Counted from the first letter of the stretch, positions 1-8,103 are shown. The stretch is 11,192 nt of DNA from an uncultured Oscillospiraceae bacterium (GCA_934573945.1 CAKTMQ010000042.1:1-11192), one strand, 5' to 3'. Notes: generated by a model from the letters alone, not told the origin. Translations and numbers: made by a program.

Positions 1-271
1 CAAGCACTTCAAGATGGCCAACGAGCAGGTCATGAAGTCCCTGACCTACGCCTATGTGGGTCGCCGTCTGAAGAAGAGAGACTTCCGTCAGCTGTGGATC
101 ACCCGTATTTCCGCCGCCTGCAAGCTCAACGGCATGAACTACTCCACCTTTATGCACGGCCTGAAGCTGGCCGGCGTGGAGATCAACCGCAAGATGCTCT
201 CCGAGATGGCCATCAACGACGCCGTGGCGTTCACCGCCCTGTGCGACATGGCCAAGGCCAAGCTGGCGTGA
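1..271 (+). CDS. rplT: 50S ribosomal protein L20, 3' part (5' end outside window)
   Basis: This is the C-terminal 89 codons of ribosomal protein L20, a 23S rRNA-binding protein needed early in large-subunit assembly. The reading frame is open from base 2, where [10 protein letters not shown] is translated, so the ATG at 14 is internal and not the start. The family core is plain: [16 protein letters not shown], then [24 protein letters not shown] and a C-terminal AKAKLA. By comparison with Bacillus L20 (about 119 aa) some 28 residues are missing upstream. The usual neighbours infC and rpmI would lie to the left of the window. A strong terminator begins 18 bp after the stop codon, so rplT is the last gene of its operon. 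Confidence 0.97.
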   Translation, partial: KHFKMANEQVMKSLTYAYVGRRLKKRDFRQLWITRISAACKLNGMNYSTFMHGLKLAGVEINRKMLSEMAINDAVAFTALCDMAKAKLA

Positions 272-288
272 CCAACTGAACATAGAGA

Positions 289-320
289 CGACCGGCTGTC
301 TGCACAGCCGGTCGTTTTTT
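289..320 (+). terminator. Rho-independent terminator after rplT
   Basis: An 11-bp perfect stem pairs CGACCGGCTGT (289-299) with ACAGCCGGTCG (304-314). It has a 4-nt loop and is followed directly by six T residues (315-320). It separates the rplT operon from the smc promoter, whose -35 starts only 4 bp later. Confidence 0.95.
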
Positions 321-323
321 ATC

Positions 324-352
324 TTGAAAAAACGCTGCCTTTCTGGTACAAT
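324..352 (+). promoter_or_regulatory. Sigma-A promoter for the smc operon
   Basis: The -35 element TTGAAA (324-329) and the -10 element TACAAT (347-352) are separated by exactly 17 bp. A TGG just before the -10 gives an extended -10. The predicted start of transcription is near 359-360, leaving a leader of about 35 nt before the GTG of smc. The ATG at 367 would sit only about 7 nt into the transcript with no room for a ribosome-binding site. Confidence 0.85.
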
Positions 353-381
353 TAATCAGTTAAAGTATGCCATTTTGGATC

Positions 382-387
382 GAGGTG
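382..387 (+). promoter_or_regulatory. Ribosome-binding site deciding the GTG start of smc
   Basis: GAGGTG (382-387) lies 6 nt upstream of the GTG at 394. The translation from there is MYLKALEIQGFKSF, which matches the conserved SMC N-terminus. The in-frame ATG at 367 would add nine residues with no family counterpart. Confidence 0.8.
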
Positions 388-393
388 AAGCGA

Positions 394-3300
394 GTGTACT
401 TAAAAGCGTTGGAAATCCAGGGCTTCAAATCCTTTCCTGATAAGACCGTGCTGAATTTCGGCGAGGACATCACGGCTATTGTGGGACCAAACGGCTCCGG
501 AAAATCCAATATCTCCGACGCCATCCGCTGGGTCATGGGTGAGCAGAACAGCCGCCAGCTCCGCGGCGCCAAAATGGAGGACGTGATCTTCGGCGGCACG
601 GAAAAGCGCAGTCAGATGGGCTTTGCTCAGGTGACGCTGGTGATCGACAACACCGAGCATATCTTCCCCCGTGACGAGGCGGAGGTGGCTGTCACACGCC
701 GGTATTACCGCAGCGGCGAATCGGAATACTATATCAACAAGCAGTCGGTGCGTCTCAAGGATGTGAACGAGCTGTTCATGGACACAGGTATGGGGCGCGA
801 GGGCTATTCCATCATCGGACAGGGCAAGATCGACGAGATCTTGTCCGTCAAGAGCGGCGAGCGCCGCGAGGTATTCGAGGAGGCGGCGGGTATCAGCAAG
901 TATCGCCACCGCAAGGAGGAGGCCGAGCGCAAGCTGGAGCGCACGCAGGAGAACCTGGTGCGCATCAACGATAAGATCGCCGAGCTGGAGCTGCAGGTGG
1001 AACCGCTGCGCCAGCAGGCGGAGACCGCCAAGCGCTATCTGGTGCTGCGGGACGAGCTGCGTGTGCTGGAGATCAGCCTGTGGCTGGAGCAGCTGCAGGA
1101 TCTCAAGACCGCCAAATTCAAACTGCAGGCCGACGTGGAGACGGCGCGTGCCGACAAGGAGCGTGCCGAGGCTGCGCTGGAGGCGGCCTATGCCGCCGCC
1201 GAGGCGCTGAACGAGGAGGTACGGCAGAACGATTTGCAGGCTGAGCAGCTGCGTGGACAGCTGGGCGGACTGGAGACTGCCGCCGGTGAGCACGAGAGTG
1301 CCATGGCGGTGCTGCGTACATCGGTGGAACACAACGACGAGAGCATGGAGCGCGTCCGTCGGGAGATGGCGGACACGGAGAACCGCGCAGGGAGTTTGCA
1401 GTCCCAGTTGGAGACGCAGCAGGCGCGGATCGACCAGATCGACGCGGAATCCGCCGCCCTGACGCAGGCACTGGAAGAGCTGCTGCAGCGGGCACGGGAG
1501 CTGAGCGACAGCGCCGCCGGCGCCGGCCGCACGGCGGAATCCCTGCGGGCGGAGGAGGCATTGCTGCTCAACGCCGCGGCGGAGAGCCGGGAGCAGCTGG
1601 CAGCGCTGCGCTCCGGTATCAAGGAAGTCGCCCAGCGGAAGGCGGACACGGAGACAGAGCTGTCCGCCACCCGGGAAAAGCTGACCCAAAGCGGGGAGGA
1701 AGCAAAGGAAAACCGCCGCCTGTTGGCTGAAGCCCAGGAGGAAGCCCAGGCGGTGCGCAATGTGATCCAGGGGCACAGTCTGCGGATGGACAGCCGGAAG
1801 AAACGGGCTGCCGACGCGGAGGCGGAGAAGCTGCAGCTGACCATGGATGTGGCGGCACTGGAGAACCGCATCCGTCTGCTGACGGAGATGGAGAAGGAGT
1901 ACGAGGGCTTCTCCAAGGCGGTGAAGCTGGTGATGCAGGCGGCGGAGAAAAAGACGCTGCGGGGCATCCGTGGCCCTGTGGCCAGTCTGATGAAGACAAA
2001 AGAGACCTACACCGTGGCGCTGGAGACGGCACTGGGTGCAGGTATGCAGAATATCGTGGTGGAGCGCGAGGAGGACGGCAAGGCCGCCATCGGCTACCTG
2101 AAGCAGCGGGACGGAGGTCGGGCGACCTTCCTGCCAATGACCGCCATCCGCGGTGAGACGCTGCGGGAGAATGTGGCGGAGGAGTACGGCTTTGTGGGCA
2201 TCGCCTCTGATCTGATCTCCTGCGAGAAGCAGTACGAGGGCATCTTCAAAAATCTGCTGGGACGCACGGTGGTGGTGGAGGATCTGGACTGCGGTATCGC
2301 CATGGCGCGAAAATACCGCAGCGCATTCCGCATCGTTACGCTGGACGGTCAGGTGATGAACCGGGGCGGCTCCATGACCGGCGGCAGTGTCAGCCGCAGC
2401 GCCGGTGTACTCAGCCGTGCCAATGAGCTGGAAAAGCTGACCGGCAGTCTGCAGGGAATGCGGGACAAGCTGTCCGCCGCCGGAACAAAGGCGGAGGAGG
2501 CTACCCGCGAGCTGCAGAAGTCCCAGTATGAGCTGGAGGTGGCCGCCGCCCAGCAGCGCAAGGCGGAGGATCAGGTGCTGCAGTATCAGGGACGGCAGGA
2601 GCACTATGACATCCTGACGACGACCCTGACCCAGAGCTGTGAGGATCTGGAGGCGGAGCTGGCGTCCTTTGTCCGGCGTACCGCGGACGATGAGCAGCGC
2701 TGCACCACGCTGGAGGCGGCTATTGCCGAAAAGGAGGCCCACGCCGCCGACCTGCGCCGTCAGGCGGAGGAGAGTCAGACGGGGCAGAGCGACCTGCTGG
2801 AGAAGAGCGGTGCCCTGTCGGCACAGATCAGCGAGAAGAAGGCGGCGCAGGCGGCATTGGCTGCCGAGCGGGAGGCCGGTGTCCAGAGCATGGAGAATTT
2901 CAAACGCCTGCGGCTGGATATGGTCACTGACCGGGAGCAGCGGCAGGCGCTGATCGACCGGTTTGCCGCCGCCAATGAACAGGCGCGCCGGGAGATTGAA
3001 GCCCATCAGGAGCAGCTGGACGGCCTGCGCCGTCAGAGCGACGCCCTGCGGGATACACTGACGCGGCTGTCTGAGGACAAACTGCGTCTGGAGGGGCAGC
3101 GGGACGCAAAGAACCGGGAGAGCCGCAGCTGCAACGACACGGTCATCGCCACTTCCCAGGAGCTCAGCCGTATGGAGCAGAAGCTGCAGGGTAACGCGCT
3201 GGAGGAGAAGGCGCTGCTGGATAAGCTGTGGGAGCGCTATGAGCTGAGCCACAGCGCGGCGCTGGAGCAGCGTATCGAGCTGGAGAGCATTCCCAAGGCC

Positions 3301-3960
3301 ACCCGCCGCATCGCGGAGCTGAACCGGGAGATCAAGGGATTGGGCACGCCCAACATCGGCGCCATCGAGGAGTATGACCGCGTCAACACACGTTATACCT
3401 ATCTCTCGGAGCAGCGCAGCGATGTGGAGAAGGCGCGTGAGGAGCTGCTGGGCGTCATCGAGGAGCTGACGCGGGAGATGACCGCTATCTTTGCTCAGCA
3501 GTTCAAGCTGCTCAACGAGAGCTTTCAGGAGACGTTTTTGGAGCTGTTCGGCGGCGGCAAGGCGCAGCTGGAGCTGGAGGACGAAAAGGACATCCTCAAC
3601 TGCGGCATCGAGATCCGGGTACAGCCTCCCGGCAAGCAGCTCAAGACCATCACGCTGCTGTCCGGCGGCGAAAAGGCCTTTGTGGCCATCGCGCTGTACT
3701 TTGCCATTTTGAAGGTACATCCCACGCCATTCTGCGTGATGGATGAGATCGAGGCGGCGCTGGACGAGTCCAATGTGGTGCGTTATGCCCGCTATATGCG
3801 GCGTATTGCCGGCAAGACGCAGTTTATCGTCATCACCCACCGCCGGGGCACCATGGAAGAAGCCGACGTACTGTACGGCGTTACCATGCAGGAGCGTGGC
3901 GTCAGCCGGATACTGACCATCAACATGAACGACATGGTACGGGAACTGCATATCAAATAA
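394..3960 (+). CDS. smc: Chromosome segregation ATPase SMC
   Basis: SMC forms the ATP-driven, DNA-entrapping dimer of the bacterial condensin SMC-ScpAB, which compacts and resolves replicated chromosomes. From the GTG start the protein is 1188 aa, close to the Bacillus subtilis length. The N-terminal head has Walker A GPNGSGKS (31-38, K37). A long coiled coil runs to about residue 500. The hinge (about 505-670) ends in GGSMTGGS (658-665). A returning coiled coil to about 1020 leads to the C-terminal head, with signature LSGGEKAF (S1090), Walker B FCVMDEIEAALDE (D1117, E1118) and the later ITHRRGTMEEADVLYGVTMQ motif. These key residues fall at the B. subtilis numbers as I remember them, which supports the GTG start. 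It is first in an operon and ends 10 bp before ftsY. Partner genes scpA and scpB, and the often adjacent rnc, are not in the window. Confidence 0.97.
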   Translation: MYLKALEIQGFKSFPDKTVLNFGEDITAIVGPNGSGKSNISDAIRWVMGEQNSRQLRGAKMEDVIFGGTEKRSQMGFAQVTLVIDNTEHIFPRDEAEVAVTRRYYRSGESEYYINKQSVRLKDVNELFMDTGMGREGYSIIGQGKIDEILSVKSGERREVFEEAAGISKYRHRKEEAERKLERTQENLVRINDKIAELELQVEPLRQQAETAKRYLVLRDELRVLEISLWLEQLQDLKTAKFKLQADVETARADKERAEAALEAAYAAAEALNEEVRQNDLQAEQLRGQLGGLETAAGEHESAMAVLRTSVEHNDESMERVRREMADTENRAGSLQSQLETQQARIDQIDAESAALTQALEELLQRARELSDSAAGAGRTAESLRAEEALLLNAAAESREQLAALRSGIKEVAQRKADTETELSATREKLTQSGEEAKENRRLLAEAQEEAQAVRNVIQGHSLRMDSRKKRAADAEAEKLQLTMDVAALENRIRLLTEMEKEYEGFSKAVKLVMQAAEKKTLRGIRGPVASLMKTKETYTVALETALGAGMQNIVVEREEDGKAAIGYLKQRDGGRATFLPMTAIRGETLRENVAEEYGFVGIASDLISCEKQYEGIFKNLLGRTVVVEDLDCGIAMARKYRSAFRIVTLDGQVMNRGGSMTGGSVSRSAGVLSRANELEKLTGSLQGMRDKLSAAGTKAEEATRELQKSQYELEVAAAQQRKAEDQVLQYQGRQEHYDILTTTLTQSCEDLEAELASFVRRTADDEQRCTTLEAAIAEKEAHAADLRRQAEESQTGQSDLLEKSGALSAQISEKKAAQAALAAEREAGVQSMENFKRLRLDMVTDREQRQALIDRFAAANEQARREIEAHQEQLDGLRRQSDALRDTLTRLSEDKLRLEGQRDAKNRESRSCNDTVIATSQELSRMEQKLQGNALEEKALLDKLWERYELSHSAALEQRIELESIPKATRRIAELNREIKGLGTPNIGAIEEYDRVNTRYTYLSEQRSDVEKAREELLGVIEELTREMTAIFAQQFKLLNESFQETFLELFGGGKAQLELEDEKDILNCGIEIRVQPPGKQLKTITLLSGGEKAFVAIALYFAILKVHPTPFCVMDEIEAALDESNVVRYARYMRRIAGKTQFIVITHRRGTMEEADVLYGVTMQERGVSRILTINMNDMVRELHIK

Positions 3961-3970
3961 GGAGGCCGAT

Positions 3971-4840
3971 ATGGGATTTTTCAAGCAATTAAAAGAGGCC
4001 TGGCTGGCGTCCATGACCTTTGACAAGCTGGACGATGCCTTTTATGAGGAGCTGGAGGAGGCGCTGATCCTGGCGGATATAGGCGTGGAGACGGCTACGG
4101 ACGCGGTGGCGCAGCTGCGCAAGCGGGTATCCGCCCGGCTGCTGACCCGTGCTGATGAGGTGAAGGACGCCCTCCGGGACATTCTGGCGGAGAAGCTGGA
4201 TGTGGGTGATCCGGCGCTGGATCTGTCCACCCAGCCCAGTATCGTGCTGGTCATCGGCGTCAACGGCGTGGGCAAGACCACGTCCATCGGCAAGCTGGCT
4301 GCACGCTTCAAGGCCGAGGGGAAGAAGGTGCTGCTGTGCGCCGGTGACACGTTCCGTGCCGCCGCCGCCGACCAGCTGGAGATCTGGGCAGACCGCGCCG
4401 GTGTGGACATCATCCGCCAGCACGAGGGCGCCGACCCCGGCGCCGTGCTGTTCGACGCCCTGCAGGCCGCTAAAGCCCGGGGCGTGGATGTGGTGCTGTG
4501 CGACACGGCGGGACGGCTGCACAATAAGCAGAACCTGATGAATGAGCTGGCCAAGCTGCGCAAGATCATCGACCGGGAATGCCCCCAGTCCGTGTGTGAG
4601 ACACTGCTGGTGCTGGACGCCACCACCGGCCAGAACGGTCTGATCCAGGCGCGCCAGTTCCGGGAGACCGCTGGGCTTACCGGTATTGTCCTGACCAAGC
4701 TGGACGGTACTGCCAAGGGCGGCATCGTCATCGCCATCGCGCAGGAGCTGCAGGTGCCGGTGAAGTTCGTAGGTCTGGGTGAGGGCATTGACGATCTCAA
4801 GCCCTTTGACGCCCGGGAATTTGTCAACGACCTGTTCTGA
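3971..4840 (+). CDS. ftsY: Signal recognition particle receptor FtsY
   Basis: FtsY is the membrane-associated SRP GTPase that docks with Ffh and hands ribosome-nascent-chain complexes to SecYEG. GGAGG (3961-3965) sits 5 nt before the ATG. The 289-aa protein is essentially only the NG region. The G motifs are G1 GVNGVGKT (96-103), DTFRAAAADQL (from 126), DTAGR (178-182), TKLDGTAKGG (from 242) and the closing GLGEGIDDL (268-276). There is no acidic A domain. The N-terminal MGFFKQLKEAW resembles the amphipathic lipid-binding segment. Between it and LDDAFYEELEEAL only about 8 residues are present, whereas I recall about 20 in typical Firmicutes FtsY, so helix N1 looks shortened. It lies between smc (10 bp) and rph (33 bp), consistent with co-transcription. 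Confidence 0.96.
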   Translation: MGFFKQLKEAWLASMTFDKLDDAFYEELEEALILADIGVETATDAVAQLRKRVSARLLTRADEVKDALRDILAEKLDVGDPALDLSTQPSIVLVIGVNGVGKTTSIGKLAARFKAEGKKVLLCAGDTFRAAAADQLEIWADRAGVDIIRQHEGADPGAVLFDALQAAKARGVDVVLCDTAGRLHNKQNLMNELAKLRKIIDRECPQSVCETLLVLDATTGQNGLIQARQFRETAGLTGIVLTKLDGTAKGGIVIAIAQELQVPVKFVGLGEGIDDLKPFDAREFVNDLF

Positions 4841-4873
4841 GCGGCAGGAGAACGGAAAGGGGGAAGCAGATCC

Positions 4874-5599
4874 GTGAAAAGAGCAGACGGAAGAGCATTT
4901 AATGAACTGCGTGAGGTGACTATCACGCCGGATTTCAATAAATTTGCCGAGGGCAGTGTACTGATCCGCTGCGGTGACACGGTGGTGCTGTGCACCGCCT
5001 CAGTGGAGGAGCGTGTGCCGCCCCATGTGCAGCCCGGTCACGGCTGGGTCACGGCGGAGTACGCCATGCTGCCCCGCGCCAACCGCCAGCGCAGCCGCCG
5101 GGATGTGGACAAGCTGAAGCTGTCTTCCCGCAGTGCGGAGATCCAGCGGCTCATCGGCCGCAGCCTGCGGGCGGCGGTGGATCTGTCGCTGCTGGGCGAG
5201 CGGACCATCACCATCGACTGCGACGTGCTGCAGGGTGACGGCGGTACCCGTACCGCATCGGTGACCGGCGGCTTTGTGGCGCTGGCACTGGCCTGCCGCT
5301 GGCTGGTGAATGAGGGCTATATCGGGCGGATGCCCATCCGCCATTATGTGGCCGGTGTCAGCGCCGGCATCGTGGAGGACACGGCGGTGCTGGATCTGCC
5401 CTACAGCGAGGACAGCCGGGCACAGGTGGATCTCAACTGCATCATGAACGAGCTGGGCGAGATCATCGAGCTGCAGGGCACCGGCGAAGGCCGTGCCTTC
5501 ACCGTGGCCGAGCAGCAGGAGCTGGTGGCACTGTGTGCCAAGGGCAACCGTGAGCTGATCGGCAAGCAGAAAGCGATTCTGGGGGAGATACTGCGATGA
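4874..5599 (+). CDS. rph: Ribonuclease PH
   Basis: RNase PH is a phosphate-dependent 3'-5' exoribonuclease that trims tRNA precursors and structured RNA ends, working as a hexameric ring. The GTG start at 4874 follows AAAGGGGG 9-10 nt upstream. The protein is 241 aa, normal for the bacterial family. It shows DGRAFNELR at the N-terminus, CTASVEE, GWVTAEYAMLPRA and EIQRLIGRSLRAAVDL, with the phosphate-binding residues R86 and T125-R126 (in DGGTRTASVTG) at family positions. The C-terminal ELQGTGEGRAFT motif is also present. The stop overlaps the next start in ATGA (5596-5599), so it is translationally coupled to the pyrophosphatase gene. The rph-rdgB pairing is common in Firmicutes. Confidence 0.96.
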   Translation: MKRADGRAFNELREVTITPDFNKFAEGSVLIRCGDTVVLCTASVEERVPPHVQPGHGWVTAEYAMLPRANRQRSRRDVDKLKLSSRSAEIQRLIGRSLRAAVDLSLLGERTITIDCDVLQGDGGTRTASVTGGFVALALACRWLVNEGYIGRMPIRHYVAGVSAGIVEDTAVLDLPYSEDSRAQVDLNCIMNELGEIIELQGTGEGRAFTVAEQQELVALCAKGNRELIGKQKAILGEILR

Positions 5600-6186
5600 A
5601 ATTTGTACTGGCGTCCCACAACAGGGGCAAGCTGAAGGAGATGCAGGCGGTGCTGGCAGAGCTGGGCATCCAGGTGGTGATGCCCGCGGATCTGGGCATC
5701 ACCGTGGATGTGGAGGAGACCGGCACCACCTTTGCTGAAAACGCGGCGCTGAAGGCGAAGGCCATCACGGCGGCCAGCGGCCTGCCCGCCATCGCCGATG
5801 ACTCCGGCCTGTGTGTGGACTGGCTGCAGGGCGCACCGGGGATCTACTCCGCTCGCTACGGCGATCTGGACAGTGACGAAGCCCGCTACCGGCTGCTGCT
5901 GCAGAATATGCGGGGGGCGACAGATCGCGCCGCCCATTTCCACACCGCCATCTGCTGTGCTTTCCCCAACGGCGATGAGCTGACGGCCGGCGGCGACTGC
6001 TTCGGCACCATCGCCTTTGCCCCCATGGGGGAGGGCGGCTTCGGCTACGATCCGGTATTCTTTGTGCCGGAGAAGCGCCGCACCTTCGCCCAGCTGACGG
6101 CGGAGGATAAAAACGGAATATCCCACCGCGGCAAAGCCCTCCGGGCGTTTGCAGCGGAATTGAAAGAGTATTTGGAGAAGCACTGA
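5596..6186 (+). CDS. rdgB: XTP/dITP pyrophosphatase (RdgB/HAM1 family)
   Basis: The enzyme hydrolyses dITP, ITP and XTP to monophosphates plus pyrophosphate, keeping deaminated purines out of DNA and RNA. The 196-aa protein has the family's defining segments: SHNRGKLKEM (substrate loop) at the N-terminus, the acidic ADDSGL with D68-D69 (D69 aligns with the E. coli catalytic Asp), GAPGIYSARY, GGFGYDPVFFVP (from 147) and SHRGKAL (from 176). GGGGGAG about 8 nt upstream serves as ribosome-binding site inside the end of rph. The start overlaps the rph stop by 4 nt, and the stop is 1 nt before yhbY. The proximity to RNase PH matches the rph-ysnA arrangement of Bacillus. Confidence 0.96.
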   Translation: MKFVLASHNRGKLKEMQAVLAELGIQVVMPADLGITVDVEETGTTFAENAALKAKAITAASGLPAIADDSGLCVDWLQGAPGIYSARYGDLDSDEARYRLLLQNMRGATDRAAHFHTAICCAFPNGDELTAGGDCFGTIAFAPMGEGGFGYDPVFFVPEKRRTFAQLTAEDKNGISHRGKALRAFAAELKEYLEKH

Positions 6187-6187
6187 T

Positions 6188-6505
6188 ATGGAATTGACGA
6201 GTAAGCAGCGTGCCCAGCTGCGGGGCATGGCCTCCACCATGGAGACCATCCTTCATGTGGGCAAGGACGGCATCGGCGATAATCTGGTCAAGCAGGCCAA
6301 CGACGCGCTGGAAGCCCGGGAGCTGATCAAGGGACGGGTGCTGGAGAACAGTATGTATACCGCCCGTGAGGCGGCGGAGGAGCTGGCCGTGGCCACCCGC
6401 AGCGAGGTGGTGCAGGTCATCGGCAGCAAATTTGTTCTCTATCGCTATCAGCACAACAAGGAAAAGCGGAAGATCCAGCTGGTCAAGGCGAAAAAGACCG
6501 TATGA
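6188..6505 (+). CDS. yhbY: YhbY-family (CRM domain) RNA-binding protein
   Basis: This 105-aa protein is a single CRM domain, a fold found on pre-50S ribosomal particles and in plant organelle splicing factors. It probably assists large-subunit assembly, though its exact role is not settled. Visible family features are LTSKQRAQLRGMA at the start, HVGKDGI for the GxxG-type RNA-binding loop, ALEARELIKGRVLEN, and REAAEELA leading into VVQVIGSKFVLYR. A lysine-rich tail (KEKRKIQLVKAKK) extends it. A purine-rich GGAG (6174-6177) precedes the ATG. The stop overlaps the nadD start as ATGA (6502-6505). The yhbY-nadD-yqeK-rsfS order matches Bacillus yqeI-nadD-yqeK-rsfS. Confidence 0.93.
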   Translation: MELTSKQRAQLRGMASTMETILHVGKDGIGDNLVKQANDALEARELIKGRVLENSMYTAREAAEELAVATRSEVVQVIGSKFVLYRYQHNKEKRKIQLVKAKKTV

Positions 6506-7698
6506 GGATCGGCGTTTTTGGCGGGACTTTCAACCCTCCCCACAACGGCCATGTGACCATGGCACAAGCCGCCGCGGCACAGCTGGCATTGGATCGGCTG
6601 CTGGTGATCCCAGCCAGTGTGCCGCCCCACAAGCCGCTGCCCCACGGTGTGACGGCGGTGCAGCGGTACGATATGGCGGCGCTGATGGCCGGCGCGGTAG
6701 GCCGCTGCGCCGAGGCCAGCGACATGGAGCTGCGCCGCACCGGCAAGAGCTATACCGTTGACACTCTTGCGCAGCTCCGGAAGCTGTATCCCGACGGGGA
6801 ATTGTGGCTGCTCATGGGTTCGGATATGTTCCTGTCGCTCCACACCTGGTATCATCCGGAGGAGATCTGCCGTCTGGCGCGGATCGCTGCTTTCAGCCGG
6901 GTGGAGACGGATATGCACGCGGCCATGGAGCAGCAGAAGCAGCTGCTGGAGACGCGGTATCAGGCGCAGGTGGCACTGCTGGAGAATCCGGAGCTGATCG
7001 AGTTGTCCTCCACCGATGTCCGCGCCGCTCTGGCGGCAGGGCAGGGGACGGCACTGGTGCCCATCGCTGTGTGGGGCTATGTGCAGCGTGAGCGGCTCTA
7101 CGGCGTGGACACAGACCTGAAGCATTTGTCACCGGACGCGCTGCGCCCCATCGCCATGAGCTACCTCAAGCCAAAACGGATGCCCCATGTGTTGGGTACG
7201 GAGGCGGAGGCGGTGCGGCTTGTCCGACGCTATGGCGGTGACGAGACCCAGGCGCGGATCGCCGCGCTGCTCCATGACTGCACCAAGAAGCTGGAGATGC
7301 CGGAGCAGCTGGCACTGTGCGAAAAGTACGGCATTGCTCTGGATGAGCTGGAGCAAAAGGCGCTGAAGCTGCTCCACAGCCGTACCGGCGCAGCCATTGC
7401 CCGTGACGTGTTCGGTGTGGAGGATGCAGTGTACGACGCCATCCGCTACCACACCACCGGCAAGCCGGATATGACGCGGCTGGAGAAGATCATCTATCTG
7501 GCGGATTACATCGAGCCTACCCGGGATTTCCCCGGTGTGGATCGGCTGCGGCAGGTGGTCTATGAGGATCTGGATCAGGGTCTGCTGCTGGGGCTGACCA
7601 TGACCATCGCGGAGATGACGGAGATGGGCAATCCCATCCATCATCTGACGCTGGACGCCCAGCGGTATCTGATAGAACAGGGAGTGAAACAAGTATGA
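6502..7698 (+). CDS. nadD: Fused nicotinate-nucleotide adenylyltransferase / YqeK HD-domain diadenosine tetraphosphatase
   Basis: One uninterrupted 398-aa frame joins two enzymes that Bacillus encodes separately. Residues 1-201 are NadD, which makes deamido-NAD from nicotinate mononucleotide and ATP: GGTFNPPHNGH (7-17, nucleotidyltransferase HxGH at 14-17), GSDMF..LHTWY in the middle, and the ISSTxVR-type motif SSTDVR (169-174). Residues about 215-395 are YqeK, an HD-superfamily phosphohydrolase that in Bacillus splits Ap4A symmetrically: candidate metal ligands H229, H258-D259, H292, H317 and D335 (in YLADYIEP). No stop, good ribosome-binding site or plausible YqeK start is seen at the junction; the nearest ATG (7156) lacks one. 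The upstream RBS is weak (AAGGCG), so translation probably depends on coupling with yhbY. Both catalytic motif sets look intact. Confidence 0.94.
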   Translation: MRIGVFGGTFNPPHNGHVTMAQAAAAQLALDRLLVIPASVPPHKPLPHGVTAVQRYDMAALMAGAVGRCAEASDMELRRTGKSYTVDTLAQLRKLYPDGELWLLMGSDMFLSLHTWYHPEEICRLARIAAFSRVETDMHAAMEQQKQLLETRYQAQVALLENPELIELSSTDVRAALAAGQGTALVPIAVWGYVQRERLYGVDTDLKHLSPDALRPIAMSYLKPKRMPHVLGTEAEAVRLVRRYGGDETQARIAALLHDCTKKLEMPEQLALCEKYGIALDELEQKALKLLHSRTGAAIARDVFGVEDAVYDAIRYHTTGKPDMTRLEKIIYLADYIEPTRDFPGVDRLRQVVYEDLDQGLLLGLTMTIAEMTEMGNPIHHLTLDAQRYLIEQGVKQV

Positions 7699-8063
7699 AA
7701 ACACCGAAAGAAATGGCAATGCTGGCGGCACGTGCCCTGTCCGATAAAAAGGGACGGGAGATCCAGGTGCTGGAGATCGGCGAGCTGACCACGCTGGCGG
7801 ACTACTTTGTCATCGCCACCGGCGCCAGCAATACCCAGATCAATGCCCTGGTGGACAACGTGGAGAAGGTGCTGCTGGAGGAAGCGGAGGAGCAGCCGCT
7901 GCACCGGGAGGGCTATCGCGGCGGCACGTGGGTGCTGCTGGATTACGGCTGCATCGCCATCCATGTGTTTAATGCCGAAGCCCGGGAGTTCTACGGGCTG
8001 GAGCGCCTGTGGCGTGACGGCAAGCCCCTCGACCTGACCGGCGTTGTAACGCCCCATGAATGA
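7695..8063 (+). CDS. rsfS: Ribosomal silencing factor RsfS
   Basis: RsfS binds ribosomal protein L14 and blocks joining of the subunits, lowering translation under nutrient limitation. The 122-aa protein has the conserved core DYFVIATGASNTQINAL (36-52), a GGTWVLLDYG strand, and HVFNAEAREFYGLERLW. Position 86 in LLDYGCIAIHVF is Cys, where the E. coli protein, and many others as I recall them, have Asp. GGAGTGA (7681-7687) is the ribosome-binding site. The ATG overlaps the stop of the NadD-YqeK gene (ATGA, 7695-7698), so the two are coupled. It is the last gene of the operon: a terminator hairpin begins 10 bp after the stop. Confidence 0.95.
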   Translation: MKTPKEMAMLAARALSDKKGREIQVLEIGELTTLADYFVIATGASNTQINALVDNVEKVLLEEAEEQPLHREGYRGGTWVLLDYGCIAIHVFNAEAREFYGLERLWRDGKPLDLTGVVTPHE

Positions 8064-8072
8064 CACGGAAAG

Positions 8073-8103
8073 CGTGGGAAGCCTTTGGCTTCCCACGTTT
8101 TTT
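8073..8103 (+). terminator. Rho-independent terminator of the smc-rsfS operon
   Basis: An 11-bp perfect stem pairs CGTGGGAAGCC (8073-8083) with GGCTTCCCACG (8087-8097). It has a TTT loop and a T6 tract (8098-8103). The T-tract overlaps the TAA stop of the convergent minus-strand gene (8102-8104). Read on the minus strand, the same hairpin is followed by only a weak CTTTCC, so it may act poorly in that direction. Confidence 0.93.

Noticed and set aside
367..393. ATG at 367 as start of smc
   Set aside because: It adds nine residues with no SMC counterpart, lies about 7 nt after the predicted transcription start, and the GTG at 394 has a good ribosome-binding site and the family N-terminus.
1118..2137. 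Arg/Pro/Ser-rich frames within smc and other genes on both strands
   Set aside because: Low-complexity compositions typical of out-of-frame GC-rich coding DNA; all sit inside well-supported genes.
400..4026. A 1208-codon open frame on the minus strand opposite smc
   Set aside because: It mirrors smc codon by codon, is rich in Leu, Gln and His as expected from antisense of Glu/Lys/Ala-rich coiled coil, has no recognisable domain, and smc is certain. GC-rich codon usage leaves few antisense stops.
7156..7698. Separate yqeK gene starting at the ATG at 7156
   Set aside because: No ribosome-binding site precedes it and the frame is continuous with NadD, so a fusion is the simpler reading.
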